A stretch of DNA of 47,147 bases from Nymphaea colorata (lineage: Eukaryota > Streptophyta > Magnoliopsida > Nymphaeales > Nymphaeaceae), in the NCBI RefSeq assembly GCF_008831285.2, contig NC_045140.1, positions 29,723,959-29,771,105 of the forward strand, read 5' to 3'. Every line of letters begins with the position of its first letter. Within the stretch, counting starts at the first letter, position 1. Below the pieces are notes generated by a model. It was given only the letters and a program-made list of their open reading frames with translations, was not told where the DNA came from and made no database searches. This document shows positions 8,762 to 19,570 of the stretch, in pieces. Position numbers and translations under genes: made by a program.

Positions 8762-10843
8762 TCCCACATCTGTTAACCCGCGTCCTACCTTGTCCTAGTA
8801 GCTTGCCATCTGTCCTCACCAGCTAACCTAGTCCCCTCCAAGAATCCCTCTTGGATCACGAGCTCCCATCTCGCACTTGTCACCTCCGCCACCTTCCTTT
8901 TTGGCATATTTTCCCTTGCGTCAAACCCTAACGCCTCAGCCCTCCATCGCGCCACCTGTCCGCATCTCAGCCATCTCGCGCCCAGTCATCCGCCTACGTG
9001 TCTGCCACCTGCCCCACCAGGTCCCACTTGGAGCCTCGCCCAGTCCACGCGGCTGCCACCTCACCTAACCGCGTGCCACCTACACCCGAGCGTTTTGGCA
9101 AGTCCCTCGCCGCGCGCTCCCCCTTCCCGTTTTCTCGCCTACCTCCTCTACCTTCATCTCAACCCTAATCCGCAGCTTATCTCCACCGTTCCTTGCCTCC
9201 ACGTGTCACCCATCCACCGGAGAGAGAGACTCGAAGAATCTCGAGTGCCACCTCCTTGATTGCCTAATCTCCTTAGCAATCAAGCTCGATCTCTTCCTAC
9301 CTTCTAGGAAAGTGATCGCCACCTTCCTCTTACTCGCTAGCCTTTCCCCTAGCGAGCTACCCTTGACCGTTGATCTTGCCACGTGGCAAGACCCGACGCA
9401 CTCACTTGGCTAGACCGCCAAGACCGAGCCCACCTAGCTAGGTCAACCTCACGCGTCATCCAACCTAGGAGTTCACTACCCACATTTGAACTGAACCCAC
9501 TTGACCTTAGGACTTAGTCAACCCTTTGACTTTCCGTCTTAGCCCACTAGGTCAACCCTCCAGTTTGACCTAACCCTAGTCATCTCGAGCCTACCTCGAG
9601 ATTGCCCGAACCCACTTCACCCGGACCCATCACTTGGTCCAGTAGTCAACCTACCTTCTAGAACCCACTACCGCACTCGGTCTCTCTTTACCAACTTCCC
9701 CGAGCTTAGGCTCAGCCCTAGCCAAACCGCATTGGCCTACCATCGTAGTTAGAAACCCTAACATCCCTCCTAAACCTCATCTCCCCCTCGGCCTACCCCG
9801 ACCTTAACCTCCCTTAACCAGACCGACACTACCCTTCTAGAGCCCAGTCGTTGCCGAGCCCAGCCAGCCTTAGTTAGGATTAGGCGTAGCTGTTCCGTCG
9901 GCCACCCTCGTGGTCGACTCTCTTCCGTCGGCACCCAGCCGACGCCCGTGGCCGAGCCACACCCGAAGGAAGGCAGGTAGGCGTTGCCGCTTCCGGCACT
10001 CGCCCCCCTCGTCACTCTGCCGAAGTACGTGTAGCAGCAGCAGCGGCATCGACGCACTCCGACGCGCGCTTCCCGCCGTCCTTCCGTCTGTGCCGTCGGC
10101 ACCCATCACGCGGCCAGCGTCGGCCGAGCCATCTTGGCCAGCTCTCTCTCTACGCCAGCATCGTCGGCGTCCAGCGGCAGACAGGCCGTGCGCTTCCCGC
10201 CGGTCTCCGGCCCTTGCAGCAAGCTCCGAGGAGGCTCGCCTCAAGCGGACTTCTTTGATCCGTAGCTGCAATATCCGAGGCACGGTCTTAGCCTCGGATC
10301 CCTCTCGGGACAGCCAAGGATTCGCCTTGGCCGGTATCATCTCCTTAACCCCCTTGTAGCTTCGGGTGGGAGTATTTGCTTTTGCATTAGGGACTCGTTA
10401 GTTTGCTTTTTGCTGTTTTAGCCCGGGCTTAGACCCATCGTCCGTCACGTGGTACCTCGGAGGCCGTAGGCCAAAGACACGACCACCGCGGGCCTAGCCG
10501 TCCTATTTGGGAAAGGGCGTGGTTTGTTCGTTAGTTGTGGTTTGTTTGTGGTTTGTGTGTGAGTTGCGAGTGATTATTTGTATCGAACGCGCTTGTAAAG
10601 CCTCGCATCCGGGTTTAGTTTGATTGTAGTAGGATAAGCCTTAGTTAGGTGTTTTGGTAAAGGGTTAACCCACACTTGTATTCCATTACCTTGGGATTTT
10701 TGCGCCGGGGTCCTGTCCGGCCGGGTAGGCCTTGTAATTAATTTGCTAGGATTTTTGGTTTTTAGATTACCTCAAGGAGACTTGGGAACTAGGACTCGTG
10801 CTTGGTTCGCGCTTTCTAGCCGCAACCGGGTGAGTGCCTAACA

Positions 10844-11122
10844 GGCCTTGACAGCAGTCGGAGGCCGAGAAGAAGGCAGTCGCACCGCGTGGACTACAAA
10901 TGGCCCAGGCAAAACCGGACGCAGGAGAAGCTGAAAAGACAGCTACGGAAGCACGCGGAACCAAGAAAAAATGGCCGCTCGCAGTGAGGAAAGGGCACAC
11001 GAGGGACGGCAGCAAGGTCGAAGGGTGTCAAGTCCGTCGATCCGAGCTGGTGGTTAACCTATAGGTGATTTGGGCGATGGCTGCCCCATAAAAAGGGCCA
11101 ACTCGAAAATCACTTGGTCTAC
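10844..11122 (+). other. Spacer between A and B, unassigned (279 bp)
   Basis: This is the only stretch belonging to none of the four elements. It starts with ggcct, the expected target duplication of A, and ends ctac before the B LTR. I see no LTR end, PBS, convincing coding frame or internal repeat. It may be old host DNA or a fragment of another repeat. Confidence 0.7.
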
Positions 11123-11665
11123 TGATACGGGTCAACCTGCAGAGTGGCCGAGGGTAGCCACAGATGTCGCTGAGAGTAGCCAAAGGGCGCGGGGCAAAGC
11201 CGCCCTTCATGCGATTAAGGCCCTACAAGGCCAAGATGACTCAAGGCTGAGTCAAAAGGGAGGCGTAGTGCATCAGGTGCAGACCTTACAAACTGAACAT
11301 ATTCAGCTTAGAATCGATGCCGAGGGAGGAGCGGGAGGAGAGGCAACGGCTCTAAGCGAGGCTCTTGAGGACCAAGGCGAAAGGGGTCAAGTCCGAGTCC
11401 GGTCTAGTCCAACCTAGGTCTTCGCTATACTCATGCACTTAGGGTCAGCCTAGGGCGAGCCTAGGCGAATTTCTGGTCTGAACCAAGGCCCACAGCGTGC
11501 GGGCTAAGGAGAGGACGAGTTAGGGACGAGACACTAAGTCTCGAGTTCGAGTTTGCTTGCGTTTTCTTTGATTTTAGAGTGCGCATTTGCTTTGGTAGTC
11601 AATTCCGTTTTGGATTTTGATTTTGGGTTGGATCAATTGTTTAGATCCGCTTTTTAATTCAGTAC

Positions 11666-11673
11666 TATAAATA
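11666..11673 (+). promoter_or_regulatory. TATA box of B 5' LTR
   Basis: TATAAATA, about 540 bp into the LTR. A pyrimidine-rich tract (ctctctctcttcttct type) follows within 100 bp, as often near plant transcription starts. The identical copy in the 3' LTR is at 19819-19826. Confidence 0.65.
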
Positions 11674-12409
11674 TTTAGAATTCTTTTGGATCTGTATGCA
11701 AAATTTGAGAATAGAAGTCATTTGTGTGAATCGACTCTCTCTCTTCTTCTCTACTCAAGTTCTCTCCCTCTCACGCGCGTCTCCTCTCCAAGCCACGTTC
11801 TTCTTCCTCCGTCTTACATTTGGGGAATTTTCGGTGCAACTTGCTGGAATTCCTCAAGCAACAGCAGCTATACCCGACGGTATTCTTCTCTCTTGACCTT
11901 GATTTCTTCTTCTCTTCTTCCCTAATCACTCAACCGAAGGGTTAGCCAAATGAAGAGCTTCCAAGCGTCCGGCGCAAGGTGCTTCTTCCCACGGATTTGT
12001 TCCCCACGTCTTCATCAACGATAGCGGTGCAGCCTCCACGTCTCCACCCGTGAAGGTTAGAGGCCTCTTCGTACTGGGAAGACTTCATCCTCTAGGCGAC
12101 TAGAAGGGTGAAGTATCCACTCCAGATTTGGGCTCTTAGAGGTAAGCGTCCATAACTCGATTGTAGGGACGTGCAACGGCGTTAAGAGAGTTTAGGGGAG
12201 AGTTCGGCCAAGGGGAGTCCTTGCTGGAATCACAGCCAGCAAGCTAGCCTTTCCCACGGTGGAAATCGTCCTTAAACTCGATTTTACGAGTCACGCACCT
12301 TCAACTAGTTATTGTCGTTTAATTCTATGAGTTTCATTCGATTGTTTTAGTTTCTTTGAGCCAAGAAAGTTCAGATTTAGCCACTGCCTTGTCCTCCCTC
12401 TTGCTGGTC

Positions 12410-12520
12410 GAAATCAGAAAGAAAAAAACAGAAAAGAAGGGCGAGAAAAATCAGAAAGAAAAGAAAAGAAAAAGAAAGACGCCCAAATGAAAAACTAAAG
12501 TAAAAGAAAGAGAGAATCGG
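12410..12520 (+). repeat. Purine-rich (A/G) low-complexity tract in B LTR
   Basis: About 110 bp consisting almost only of A and G, in irregular gaaa/agaa units. The matching tract in the 3' LTR is at about 20563-20673. It is not a polypurine primer, as it lies in the middle of the LTR. Confidence 0.8.
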
Positions 12521-12743
12521 CAAGAGGACTAGGCGCGGCCAGTTCTGGAAATTGGCCGGAATTGTCTAATTCCGGCCACTGCTGCATTGATTCCGGTATC
12601 ACTCCATCCAGGGCAGCAAGTGTTCGAGTTATTCGTGTGTGCGTTTGGGAAATTCCGGCCTCAATTGGGGAAAATCCGGCCACATTTGGGGAAAGCACTC
12701 TTGCGTCGTCACATTTGGGGATTCCGCATTTGTCTCACCCAAA

Positions 12744-12803
12744 TCGGTAAGTGATCACTTGACTTGGGCCCTTCGCCATCTCCACCACACATCTGTACAC
12801 GTG
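12744..12803 (+). promoter_or_regulatory. Possible splice donor and G-box in B 5' LTR
   Basis: TCG|GTAAGT (donor at 12747) with CACGTG at 12798-12803, about 1.08 kb after the TATA box. The copy in the 3' LTR is at 20897-20956. GGTAAGC at about 12139 is a weaker alternative donor. Confidence 0.35.
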
Positions 12804-14291
12804 GCATGATCGGGAGCACTTGAGAGAGAACCTTGGAGTGAAATCCTCCACATCCCTAGCTTGTAGCTAGTGGATCACATTTGGAAGGGGCGAGTTCTCT
12901 TTTGAGAAATCTTCTCCTACTTCGTAGGTGGCTGCTCACCTTGTTGACTGCCACCTCCTCCTCCATTTTAGCTAGGATATTGCCCAGCCACACACCTCAT
13001 CAGCCAGCTTGCCACCTCACCTAGACACCTCACCAACAGCCCTAGCCTCTCTCCTACGTATTAGGGAGATAGCCATTCTAGAACGCCACCTAGCCTAGAA
13101 TCTTGGAGGACAATCCTATCAAGAAATATTCTCCATATTCTTAGCCAACTCTACCCCTACTCAATTACCCCGAGCCTACCCGAACTTACCAAGTTACCAC
13201 TTGCCTTTCCATTTCCATTTTCTCATCTACCCTAAACCGAGCCACTCAAACCTACCCTAGCTACTTTGTAGGAACCCTCATTTGAGTCCCTTCCCTACAC
13301 CCGGTCAACCTAAGACTTTGACCGTAGGACCTACCTAGCCTACTCCACCTATGACCTAGCTCGCTGGCCAAACCTAGCCCGGGCCCACCTAGTCCCACCT
13401 GGTCCGAACCCACTCAGCCCAAGTCCCGCGCCTAGTTGGTTTCAACCTTAGCGCCAAGGAAGACCGCGGCATTGCTAGCCGCATCCTTGAAGTCTTTGGA
13501 ACCGGCGGGCCTTGATCCAGCATATTCCGGCGACCTCCGGCCACCTCCGGTCACCTCTGCTCTTTTTCCGGCGACTCTCCGGCGTGGATTCCAGAAGGTC
13601 CCCCAGACATCCAGCAAGGCATTGAAGTGCTCCTAGGCGATTCCGGCGGGGTGATCCTACTTCACGCGTCTCTTGGAACGGCTTGTCTTCACACCCGGCC
13701 TCTTCCTTTGGAGTTCAGCTCTGCACCAGCCCTCTTCTTTCGTGTTGCTGGTAGTCCTCGAGTGTGGAATCTCACCTCGAGGCTTTTGACTGCTTAGCCA
13801 AGCTAGCCTTGGCCGGTACACTCTACTCCTCTCTTTAGACACGCGGGAGGTAGCACTTATTTCTGCATTTTGCTTTCAGCCCGACCGTGAGGTCGTAGTT
13901 GTGCATAGAGGGACCTCCGCGGCACTGCGCCAAGGACACGACCTCGTGCCAGCACTAGCCTCCTACGGGTGGGTGTGGTTTGTGCGTTTAGGCGTGGTTT
14001 GCATGGTTTGCTTGAGTGAGTTTGAGTGATTTTTAACAAATGTATCGCTTCCGCTTGTATTAGCCTCGCATCTCTTAGATTTGTGTAGTAGGTTTTGCTT
14101 GGGTTTGGGTATAGCCTCTCTTGTATTCCGCTACCTATCCGGGATTTTCTAAGTCGGGGTCCTGTCCGACTGGGTAGTGACTTTGTTTTAATTTGTCTAG
14201 GAAGTCTTCTGGTTGGTCCAAGGTGATCGTGGGGGTAGGCACGGCCGTTGGTTTCAGACTTAGGTCGGCCACGGACAAGACCCTACCAATT

Positions 14292-14303
14292 TGGTATCAG
14301 AGC
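14292..14303 (+). other. Primer-binding site of B (initiator-Met tRNA)
   Basis: TGGTATCAGAGC, 3 bases after the LTR end, complementary to the 3' end of initiator-Met tRNA. Confidence 0.95.
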
Positions 14304-14375
14304 CTCCTTGGAGCAGCAGCAAGCAAGTACAGTATCGGCATTTTGGATTTTATACAGGGCAGAATACAGCTGGAA

Positions 14376-14385
14376 TTCTTGTCAG
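14376..14385 (+). promoter_or_regulatory. Possible 3' splice acceptor in B leader
   Basis: TTCTTGTCAG about 80 nt after the PBS, shared with A and C although the surrounding leaders differ. Joined to the donor at 12747 it would define an intron of about 1.64 kb that includes the PBS. Confidence 0.35.
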
Positions 14386-14467
14386 TGTCAGAGTCAGTGG
14401 TTTTCAACTAGTCGTGTGATTCTTTTAGACGTTTGGATTTCTGATTTTTTTGGACTTAACCATCGCA

Positions 14468-17400
14468 ATGGTTAAGAAGAAGCAAGTCGTGCCCGAGGCA
14501 CCAGATGTTGAGGCGGAGACCTCAGCCAATGAGGAACAGCCATCTACTGAGATGGAGGTATACGCGGTGGAAAGAATGGTTCACATCGAAAATGAGGTTT
14601 TGAAAATCCGCCACGAGATGAGCGACTACAAGAAACAACTTTCTAAGCTCAACGAGTTAGATGAGATCAAGGAGATGATGAGAGTCATGACGGCCAATCA
14701 AGAGGCCCTTAGGAGAAACAACCCGGATCCCCCACAGCCCCACGTTGATAAGGGCAAGGGCATACTCAATGGACCGCCCAACGTTGGTCCTAATCCCTTC
14801 CATTCACAAGCCGGCCCTAGTAGACCACCAACCGGGGGGAATAACAGCAATAATGGAGGTTTCCAAGCACAGCCCACCAACCTCAACAACTATCACGGTG
14901 GGCATCATAACTCCTCGCCTGAGTGGGAGAACCGAGAGCCTTATGGACCCCAATCCAGCCAGTATAGGTCCAGATTTGGAGGCACACAGTGGGAGAATAT
15001 TAATTCAGATCGTAGATGGGGTGATAGAGGAGACCGTGAACCACCTTCTTGGGAGCCGTATAGAGAGCGTCAGGCAGCGCCAAGAAACCAACCGAGGATT
15101 CCTATGGTTCGCATTGACTTCCCTAGATTCAATGGCAAGGAACCCTTAGATTGGATTTTTCAAGTGGAGGAGTACTTCACATGTCAGATGATTCCTGATG
15201 AAGAATGGCTTCAAACGTCCATTCTACACTTCGATGGCGAAGCTAGGAGATGGTATCGTTGGCTCAAGCTCAAGGAGCCAGTCAATACGTGGGGAGAGTT
15301 CAAAGAAGCTCTCATGCTCAGATTTGGTGAGTCTTCCTATGTAGATTACGACATCGAGTTGCGTAATCTAAGACAAACCGCATCCGTTCAAGAATACCAA
15401 GCCAAGTTTGAGAATTTAGCAAGCATGGTTGATTGGACGCCCAAGTCCCTCATTGCCGCATTTGTTGGAGGATTGAAGGAGGAAATTCAAATAGATATAC
15501 GGGCTGAGCCTAACACGGAGTTGCGGAAGTGCTTTGCCAAAGCACGTTCCATCGAGGATAGGCAAAGAAAGAAACAAGCCTTGTACCGACAATGGAGAAA
15601 CCCCGGAACCGTCCGTGTGAGGGAGATCCCACAACCGCAAAAACTCCTTCCAGCCCCTCCGCGTAAAGAAGAACCTAAACCCGCTTTCAAGGGTCGAGCA
15701 CCTCCTGTACTAACTCGGGAAGAAAGAGAAGAGTTAATCAAGAACAAGCAGTGTTTCTGGTGTAAAGAGAAGTGGGATCCTACGCACAAGTGCAAGCACA
15801 TTCGAGTCTACACGGTTTTGGATGGTGACGCCGACGATGAAGGGGAAGAAGACCAATCCCCTATGATCGAAGAAATAGAGGAATTGGAGGCCCGAGAAGA
15901 GCCTCAAGAGCAGGAAAGGCCACCTCCTGAGGGCGCTTGTCATACCATGACCGACCCTAACCGACCGGATGCTATGAGAGTTATAGGGCAAATTGGAAAG
16001 AGAAAAGTTCTGGTTCTTTTGGATTCGGGGGCTACTCACAATTTCGTGGGTGACCACCTCGCTCAGGAATTGGAGTGTACCATCGAAGAGCACCCAACTC
16101 TTAAAGTACTGGTGGCCAATGGTGAGTGCCTCCCTTGCACTCGCAAGTGTGCAAACGTAGAGCTCGTGCTTCAGAAGATCCCTTATACAGTCGACTTGCT
16201 AGTTGTCCCTCTACCCAGCGTAGATATCATTCTTGGAGTCAAATGGCTCAAGACCTTAGGGCGAATTTGGTGGGACTTCTCTACCATGGAGATGTGCCTG
16301 CCTAAGGAGGGTGGAGGAAAGGAAGTAGTGCTAAGGGCAGTCGATCCTAGTTTGGCACCCAAGGCAGCGCTAAAGGCTATAGCAGTCCAGAGACCAGCGG
16401 CTTGGTTAGTTTCAGTGGCAGAGGAAGTTGTCGCTCAAGAAGGATCAGAAGAGAGAGTACCCGAGCAGATTCAGAAAGTGTTGGATGAGTTCAAGGATAT
16501 ATTCGAGGAACCTAAAGGACTTCCTCCACCTCGACCATATGACCACAGGATAGTATTGACCAACGGCACAGAGCCGGTTAACGTGCGCCCGTACCGCTAT
16601 GGGTACGCTCAAAAATCAGAAATTGAGCGATTGGTCAAAGAAATGCGAGAAAGTAATATTATTCGGCCAAGTTCTAGTCCCTTTTCGTCGCCAGTCCTTC
16701 TCGTCAAGAAAAAGGACAACACATGGAGATTCTGTGTGGATTACAGGGCCTTGAACGAAGCTACTGTCAAGGATAGGCATCCAATTCCTGTTATTGATGA
16801 ACTCTTGGATGAACTATCTGGAGCTCGCATCTTCTCCAAGTTGGATCTCCGGTCAGGGTACCACCAAATTCAAATGTATGAGGAAGACATTACAAAGACG
16901 GCATTTCGTACCCATGACGGCCATTATGAGTTTTTGGTCATGCCGTTTGGACTTACGAACGCGCCCGCGACATTCCAACGATGTATGAATGACGTGTTTC
17001 GTCAGTTCCTGCGTGACTTCGTGTTAGTCTTCTTCGATGACATTCTTGTGTACAGCCAGAGTATTGAACAGCATGTCGAGCACCTTCGCACAGTGTTGAG
17101 AATATTAAGGGAGAATACCCTATTCGCGAAAATGTCCAAATGCAGCTTTGGGCAGACTTCTATCGGGTATTTGGGTCACATCGTATCACATGAGGGGGTC
17201 AGAGCCGACCCTGAAAAACTCCAGGCCATGGAGCAATGGCCCTTGCCGAAGGACCCTCGAGGCATGCGGGGATTTTTAGGCCTCACGGGGTACTATCGCA
17301 GATTTATCAAAGGCTATGGTTTGATCGCTTCTCCCTTGACGCACATGTTGAAAAAGGGGGAGTTTACATGGACTAAGAAAGCAAGAGAGGCCTTTGTCAA

Positions 17401-19570
17401 ACTCAAGGCCGCTATGATGAGTGCCCCAGTACTTGCTCTCCCTGATTTCTCTAAGGATTTCGTAATTGAGACAGATGCTAGTGACGTTGGCGTCGGTGCA
17501 GTTCTGAGCCAAGAGGGCCACCCAATTGCGTTTATGTCGAAAGCCCTCACGGAGCGGGCCAAACCCTTTTCCACCTATGAAAAGGAGCTTTTGGCAATAG
17601 TCTTAGCAGTAGACAAGTGGAGGCCCTATCTGATTGGGCGAAGATTTGTGGTGAGAACGGACCACAGCAGTTTGAGGTACATGGTAAAGCAACGCGTCTC
17701 GACTCCTATCCAGCAGAGATGGTTAGCCAAACTCCTTGGCTATGATTTCACGATAGAGTACAAGAAGGGAACTGAAAACTCTGCTGCAGACTCCTTGTCA
17801 CGCATGCCAGAGCAATTAAAAACTCTTTCTGTGATTGAGACCGACCTTTGGGATAGACTAACTCAGGAGCAAGATCAGGATATAACTCTTAGGCTCCTCA
17901 AGCAGTCCATACGCCAGAATCCTGAGTCTATTCCCCACTATTCGTTAAGAGCAGAAATACTCTGCAAGAAGAGACGAGCCTTGGTGCCTAAGAACTCGCC
18001 TCTCAAGGTTGAACTACTCAAACATTTTCATGACTCGAGCATTGCTGGTCACGAAGGAGTGGCTAAAACTATGGGGCGCATTAAGGCACAGTTTTGGTGG
18101 GAGGGAATGAAAACAGACGTGAGGGATTACGTGAAAGCCTGCCCTACCTGCCAACGTGAAAAATATGAGGCCATCAAGCCTCCGGGGCACTTGAACCCTT
18201 TGCCCATACCGGATAAGCCGTGGGAAGATGTATCAATGGACTTCATTGATGCAATGCCCCGAGCTGAAGGGAAAGAGGCGGTGTTGGTCATGGTAGATCG
18301 CTTAACCAAGTACAGCCATTTTGTGGCCCTACCCAGAAACTACCATGGACCAATGGTTGCTAATATTTACCAGGATCACGTTGGAAAGCTGCATGGTATG
18401 CCCAAGACCATTGTCTGCGATCGGGACTCGATCTTCCTCAGTGCTTTTTGGAGGGAGTATATGAGAATGGCGGGTACAGTGATCAACTTTAGCACCGCCC
18501 ATCATCCTCAAACAGATGGGCAGAGCGAAGTAGTCAACAGGACACTGGAGACCTATCTGAGGTGTTACGCCGGAGAGAGACCCAACACCTGGGTCAAATA
18601 TTTATCTTGGGCTGAGTGGTCCTATAACACCAGCCTCCATTCAGGAACCGGCATGACTCCCTATGAAGCCCTGTATGGTTGCCCGCCGAGTTATGTCCCG
18701 AGGTATGAGGTAGACACCGCAAGAGAAGATGAGGTCGATGTTGCCTTGAGAAACAGGGATGACATTCTAGCCACGCTAAAAAGAAACATCCAGAGGGCCC
18801 AGGCTAGAATGAAAAAGGCGCATGATAAGGGGCGTAGAGACAGAGAATTTGAGGTAGGCGACATGGTATGGTTAAAGAGGCTGCCCATGAAGCAGAAATC
18901 GTTGCTAGGACAGCCCTATTCGAAGCTTCTACCAAGATACTATGGGCCGTTTCGAGTTCTTCAGAAAATTGGTAAGGCAGCCTATCGCATAGCTTTGCCA
19001 CCTACAGCCCTTGTCCATCCAGTATTCCATGTCTCTCGGTTGAAGCCGCATCACGGGCCAGTACCAGAGCAAGAGGAACCATTACCCGATGTTAGCCAAC
19101 GCCCATATCGAATCCTAAAGCACCGATGGGTCACTAGAGATGGTAGAGCCCGCCACGAGGTTTTGATTGAATGGGAAGGAATCGATGGTGGTACCTCCTG
19201 GGAGTTGTTTGACAAGGTAAAATTCCAATTCCCTATAGGAGCTTGGGGACAAGCTCCATCTCAGGAGGGTGGATCTGATACGGGTCAACCTGCAGAGTGG
19301 CCGAGGGTAGCCACAGATGTCGCTGAGAGTAGCCAAAGGGCGCGGGGCAAAGCCGCCCTTCATGCGATTAAGGCCCTACAAGGCCAAGATGACTCAAGGC
19401 TGAGTCAAAAGGGAGGCGTAGTGCATCAGGTGCAGACCTTACAAACTGAACATATTCAGCTTAGAATCGATGCCGAGGGAGGAGCGGGAGGAGAGGCAAC
19501 GGCTCTAAGCGAGGCTCTTGAGGACCAAGGCGAAAGGGGTCAAGTCCGAGTCCGGTCTAGTCCAACCTAG
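14468..19570 (+). CDS. gag-pol: Element B gag-pol polyprotein, intact (1700 aa)
   Basis: This single frame encodes the particle protein and all enzymes for reverse transcription and integration. Start: ATG 14468 (MVKKKQ), the first ATG in frame and analogous to the MGKSKKN starts of relatives. Domains by residue: charged helical region 30-80; Asn/Gly/Gln-rich stretch 110-190; capsid 213-340; CX2CX7HXC zinc knuckle 429-442; acidic linker 453-490; protease D519-S-G; RT with FFDD 855-858; RNase H D1003, E1040, D1065, D1108; integrase HHCC (H1188, H1195, C1225, C1228) and DDE D1258, D1318, E1354 with a 35-residue spacing; GPY/F about 1485-1511; chromodomain about 1546-1590 (RILKHRW...VLIEWEG...SWELF). 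The last 97 residues are encoded inside the 3' LTR. There is no stop or frameshift between gag and pol, so the Gag:Pol ratio must be set some other way. All catalytic residues I can check are present. Confidence 0.97.
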   Translation: MVKKKQVVPEAPDVEAETSANEEQPSTEMEVYAVERMVHIENEVLKIRHEMSDYKKQLSKLNELDEIKEMMRVMTANQEALRRNNPDPPQPHVDKGKGILNGPPNVGPNPFHSQAGPSRPPTGGNNSNNGGFQAQPTNLNNYHGGHHNSSPEWENREPYGPQSSQYRSRFGGTQWENINSDRRWGDRGDREPPSWEPYRERQAAPRNQPRIPMVRIDFPRFNGKEPLDWIFQVEEYFTCQMIPDEEWLQTSILHFDGEARRWYRWLKLKEPVNTWGEFKEALMLRFGESSYVDYDIELRNLRQTASVQEYQAKFENLASMVDWTPKSLIAAFVGGLKEEIQIDIRAEPNTELRKCFAKARSIEDRQRKKQALYRQWRNPGTVRVREIPQPQKLLPAPPRKEEPKPAFKGRAPPVLTREEREELIKNKQCFWCKEKWDPTHKCKHIRVYTVLDGDADDEGEEDQSPMIEEIEELEAREEPQEQERPPPEGACHTMTDPNRPDAMRVIGQIGKRKVLVLLDSGATHNFVGDHLAQELECTIEEHPTLKVLVANGECLPCTRKCANVELVLQKIPYTVDLLVVPLPSVDIILGVKWLKTLGRIWWDFSTMEMCLPKEGGGKEVVLRAVDPSLAPKAALKAIAVQRPAAWLVSVAEEVVAQEGSEERVPEQIQKVLDEFKDIFEEPKGLPPPRPYDHRIVLTNGTEPVNVRPYRYGYAQKSEIERLVKEMRESNIIRPSSSPFSSPVLLVKKKDNTWRFCVDYRALNEATVKDRHPIPVIDELLDELSGARIFSKLDLRSGYHQIQMYEEDITKTAFRTHDGHYEFLVMPFGLTNAPATFQRCMNDVFRQFLRDFVLVFFDDILVYSQSIEQHVEHLRTVLRILRENTLFAKMSKCSFGQTSIGYLGHIVSHEGVRADPEKLQAMEQWPLPKDPRGMRGFLGLTGYYRRFIKGYGLIASPLTHMLKKGEFTWTKKAREAFVKLKAAMMSAPVLALPDFSKDFVIETDASDVGVGAVLSQEGHPIAFMSKALTERAKPFSTYEKELLAIVLAVDKWRPYLIGRRFVVRTDHSSLRYMVKQRVSTPIQQRWLAKLLGYDFTIEYKKGTENSAADSLSRMPEQLKTLSVIETDLWDRLTQEQDQDITLRLLKQSIRQNPESIPHYSLRAEILCKKRRALVPKNSPLKVELLKHFHDSSIAGHEGVAKTMGRIKAQFWWEGMKTDVRDYVKACPTCQREKYEAIKPPGHLNPLPIPDKPWEDVSMDFIDAMPRAEGKEAVLVMVDRLTKYSHFVALPRNYHGPMVANIYQDHVGKLHGMPKTIVCDRDSIFLSAFWREYMRMAGTVINFSTAHHPQTDGQSEVVNRTLETYLRCYAGERPNTWVKYLSWAEWSYNTSLHSGTGMTPYEALYGCPPSYVPRYEVDTAREDEVDVALRNRDDILATLKRNIQRAQARMKKAHDKGRRDREFEVGDMVWLKRLPMKQKSLLGQPYSKLLPRYYGPFRVLQKIGKAAYRIALPPTALVHPVFHVSRLKPHHGPVPEQEEPLPDVSQRPYRILKHRWVTRDGRARHEVLIEWEGIDGGTSWELFDKVKFQFPIGAWGQAPSQEGGSDTGQPAEWPRVATDVAESSQRARGKAALHAIKALQGQDDSRLSQKGGVVHQVQTLQTEHIQLRIDAEGGAGGEATALSEALEDQGERGQVRVRSSPT
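19263..19275 (+). other. Polypurine tract of B
   Basis: AGGAGGGTGGATC immediately before the LTR start TGATACGG. It is less pure than the tract of A and C, and is translated within gag-pol. Confidence 0.8.

Larger units (their letters stand above)
1..10843 (+). mobile_element. Element A: Ty3/gypsy chromovirus LTR retrotransposon, 5' LTR truncated by window start
   Basis: Two direct repeats (1-1725 and 9119-10843, the latter the end of a longer LTR starting at 7130) flank a PBS, a decayed gag-pol and a polypurine tract. The LTR starts TGTTA and ends TAACA, a 5-bp terminal inverted repeat. The overlapping parts of the two LTRs differ by about 13 substitutions in 1725 bp by eye, mostly transitions, with no net indel. 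The element is coding-dead as it stands (one nonsense codon, two 1-base deletions, an altered protease motif). The sequence directly after the 3' LTR is ggcct (10844-10848), the expected target duplication; its partner lies outside the window. By LTR start, PPT and protein it belongs with elements C and D. Confidence 0.95.
7130..10843 (+). repeat. Element A 3' LTR, complete (3714 bp)
   Basis: It runs from TGTTACGG after the polypurine tract to CTAACA at 10843. In order: the 3' end of gag-pol (to 7436), three U3 hairpins (7434-7518), a TATA box (7736), a GTAAGT with a G-box (8717-8761), a C-rich gtcaacc/acctag-type stretch, and the part shared with 1-1725. From the TATA box to the LTR end is 3.1 kb, so R plus U5 would be very long. 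No independent gene is seen in it. Confidence 0.95.
11123..14288 (+). repeat. Element B 5' LTR, complete (3166 bp)
   Basis: It runs from TGATACGGG to ACCCTACCA and is followed by the PBS. The terminal inverted repeat is imperfect (TGATA against TGGTA). The first 295 bp repeat the 3' end of gag-pol; in this copy that frame has no function of its own. A 6-bp hairpin CGAGAC/GTCTCG (11527-11543), a TATA box, a purine tract and a donor/G-box pair follow. No separate gene is evident. Confidence 0.95.

Noticed and set aside
11070-11417. Open frame running from the spacer into the B 5' LTR
   Set aside because: The conserved part is the duplicated gag-pol tail in the LTR; the upstream part is spacer without support.
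12410-12520. Purine tract of B as a second polypurine primer or satellite
   Set aside because: It is in the middle of the LTR, irregular, and not followed by an LTR start. Simple low complexity.
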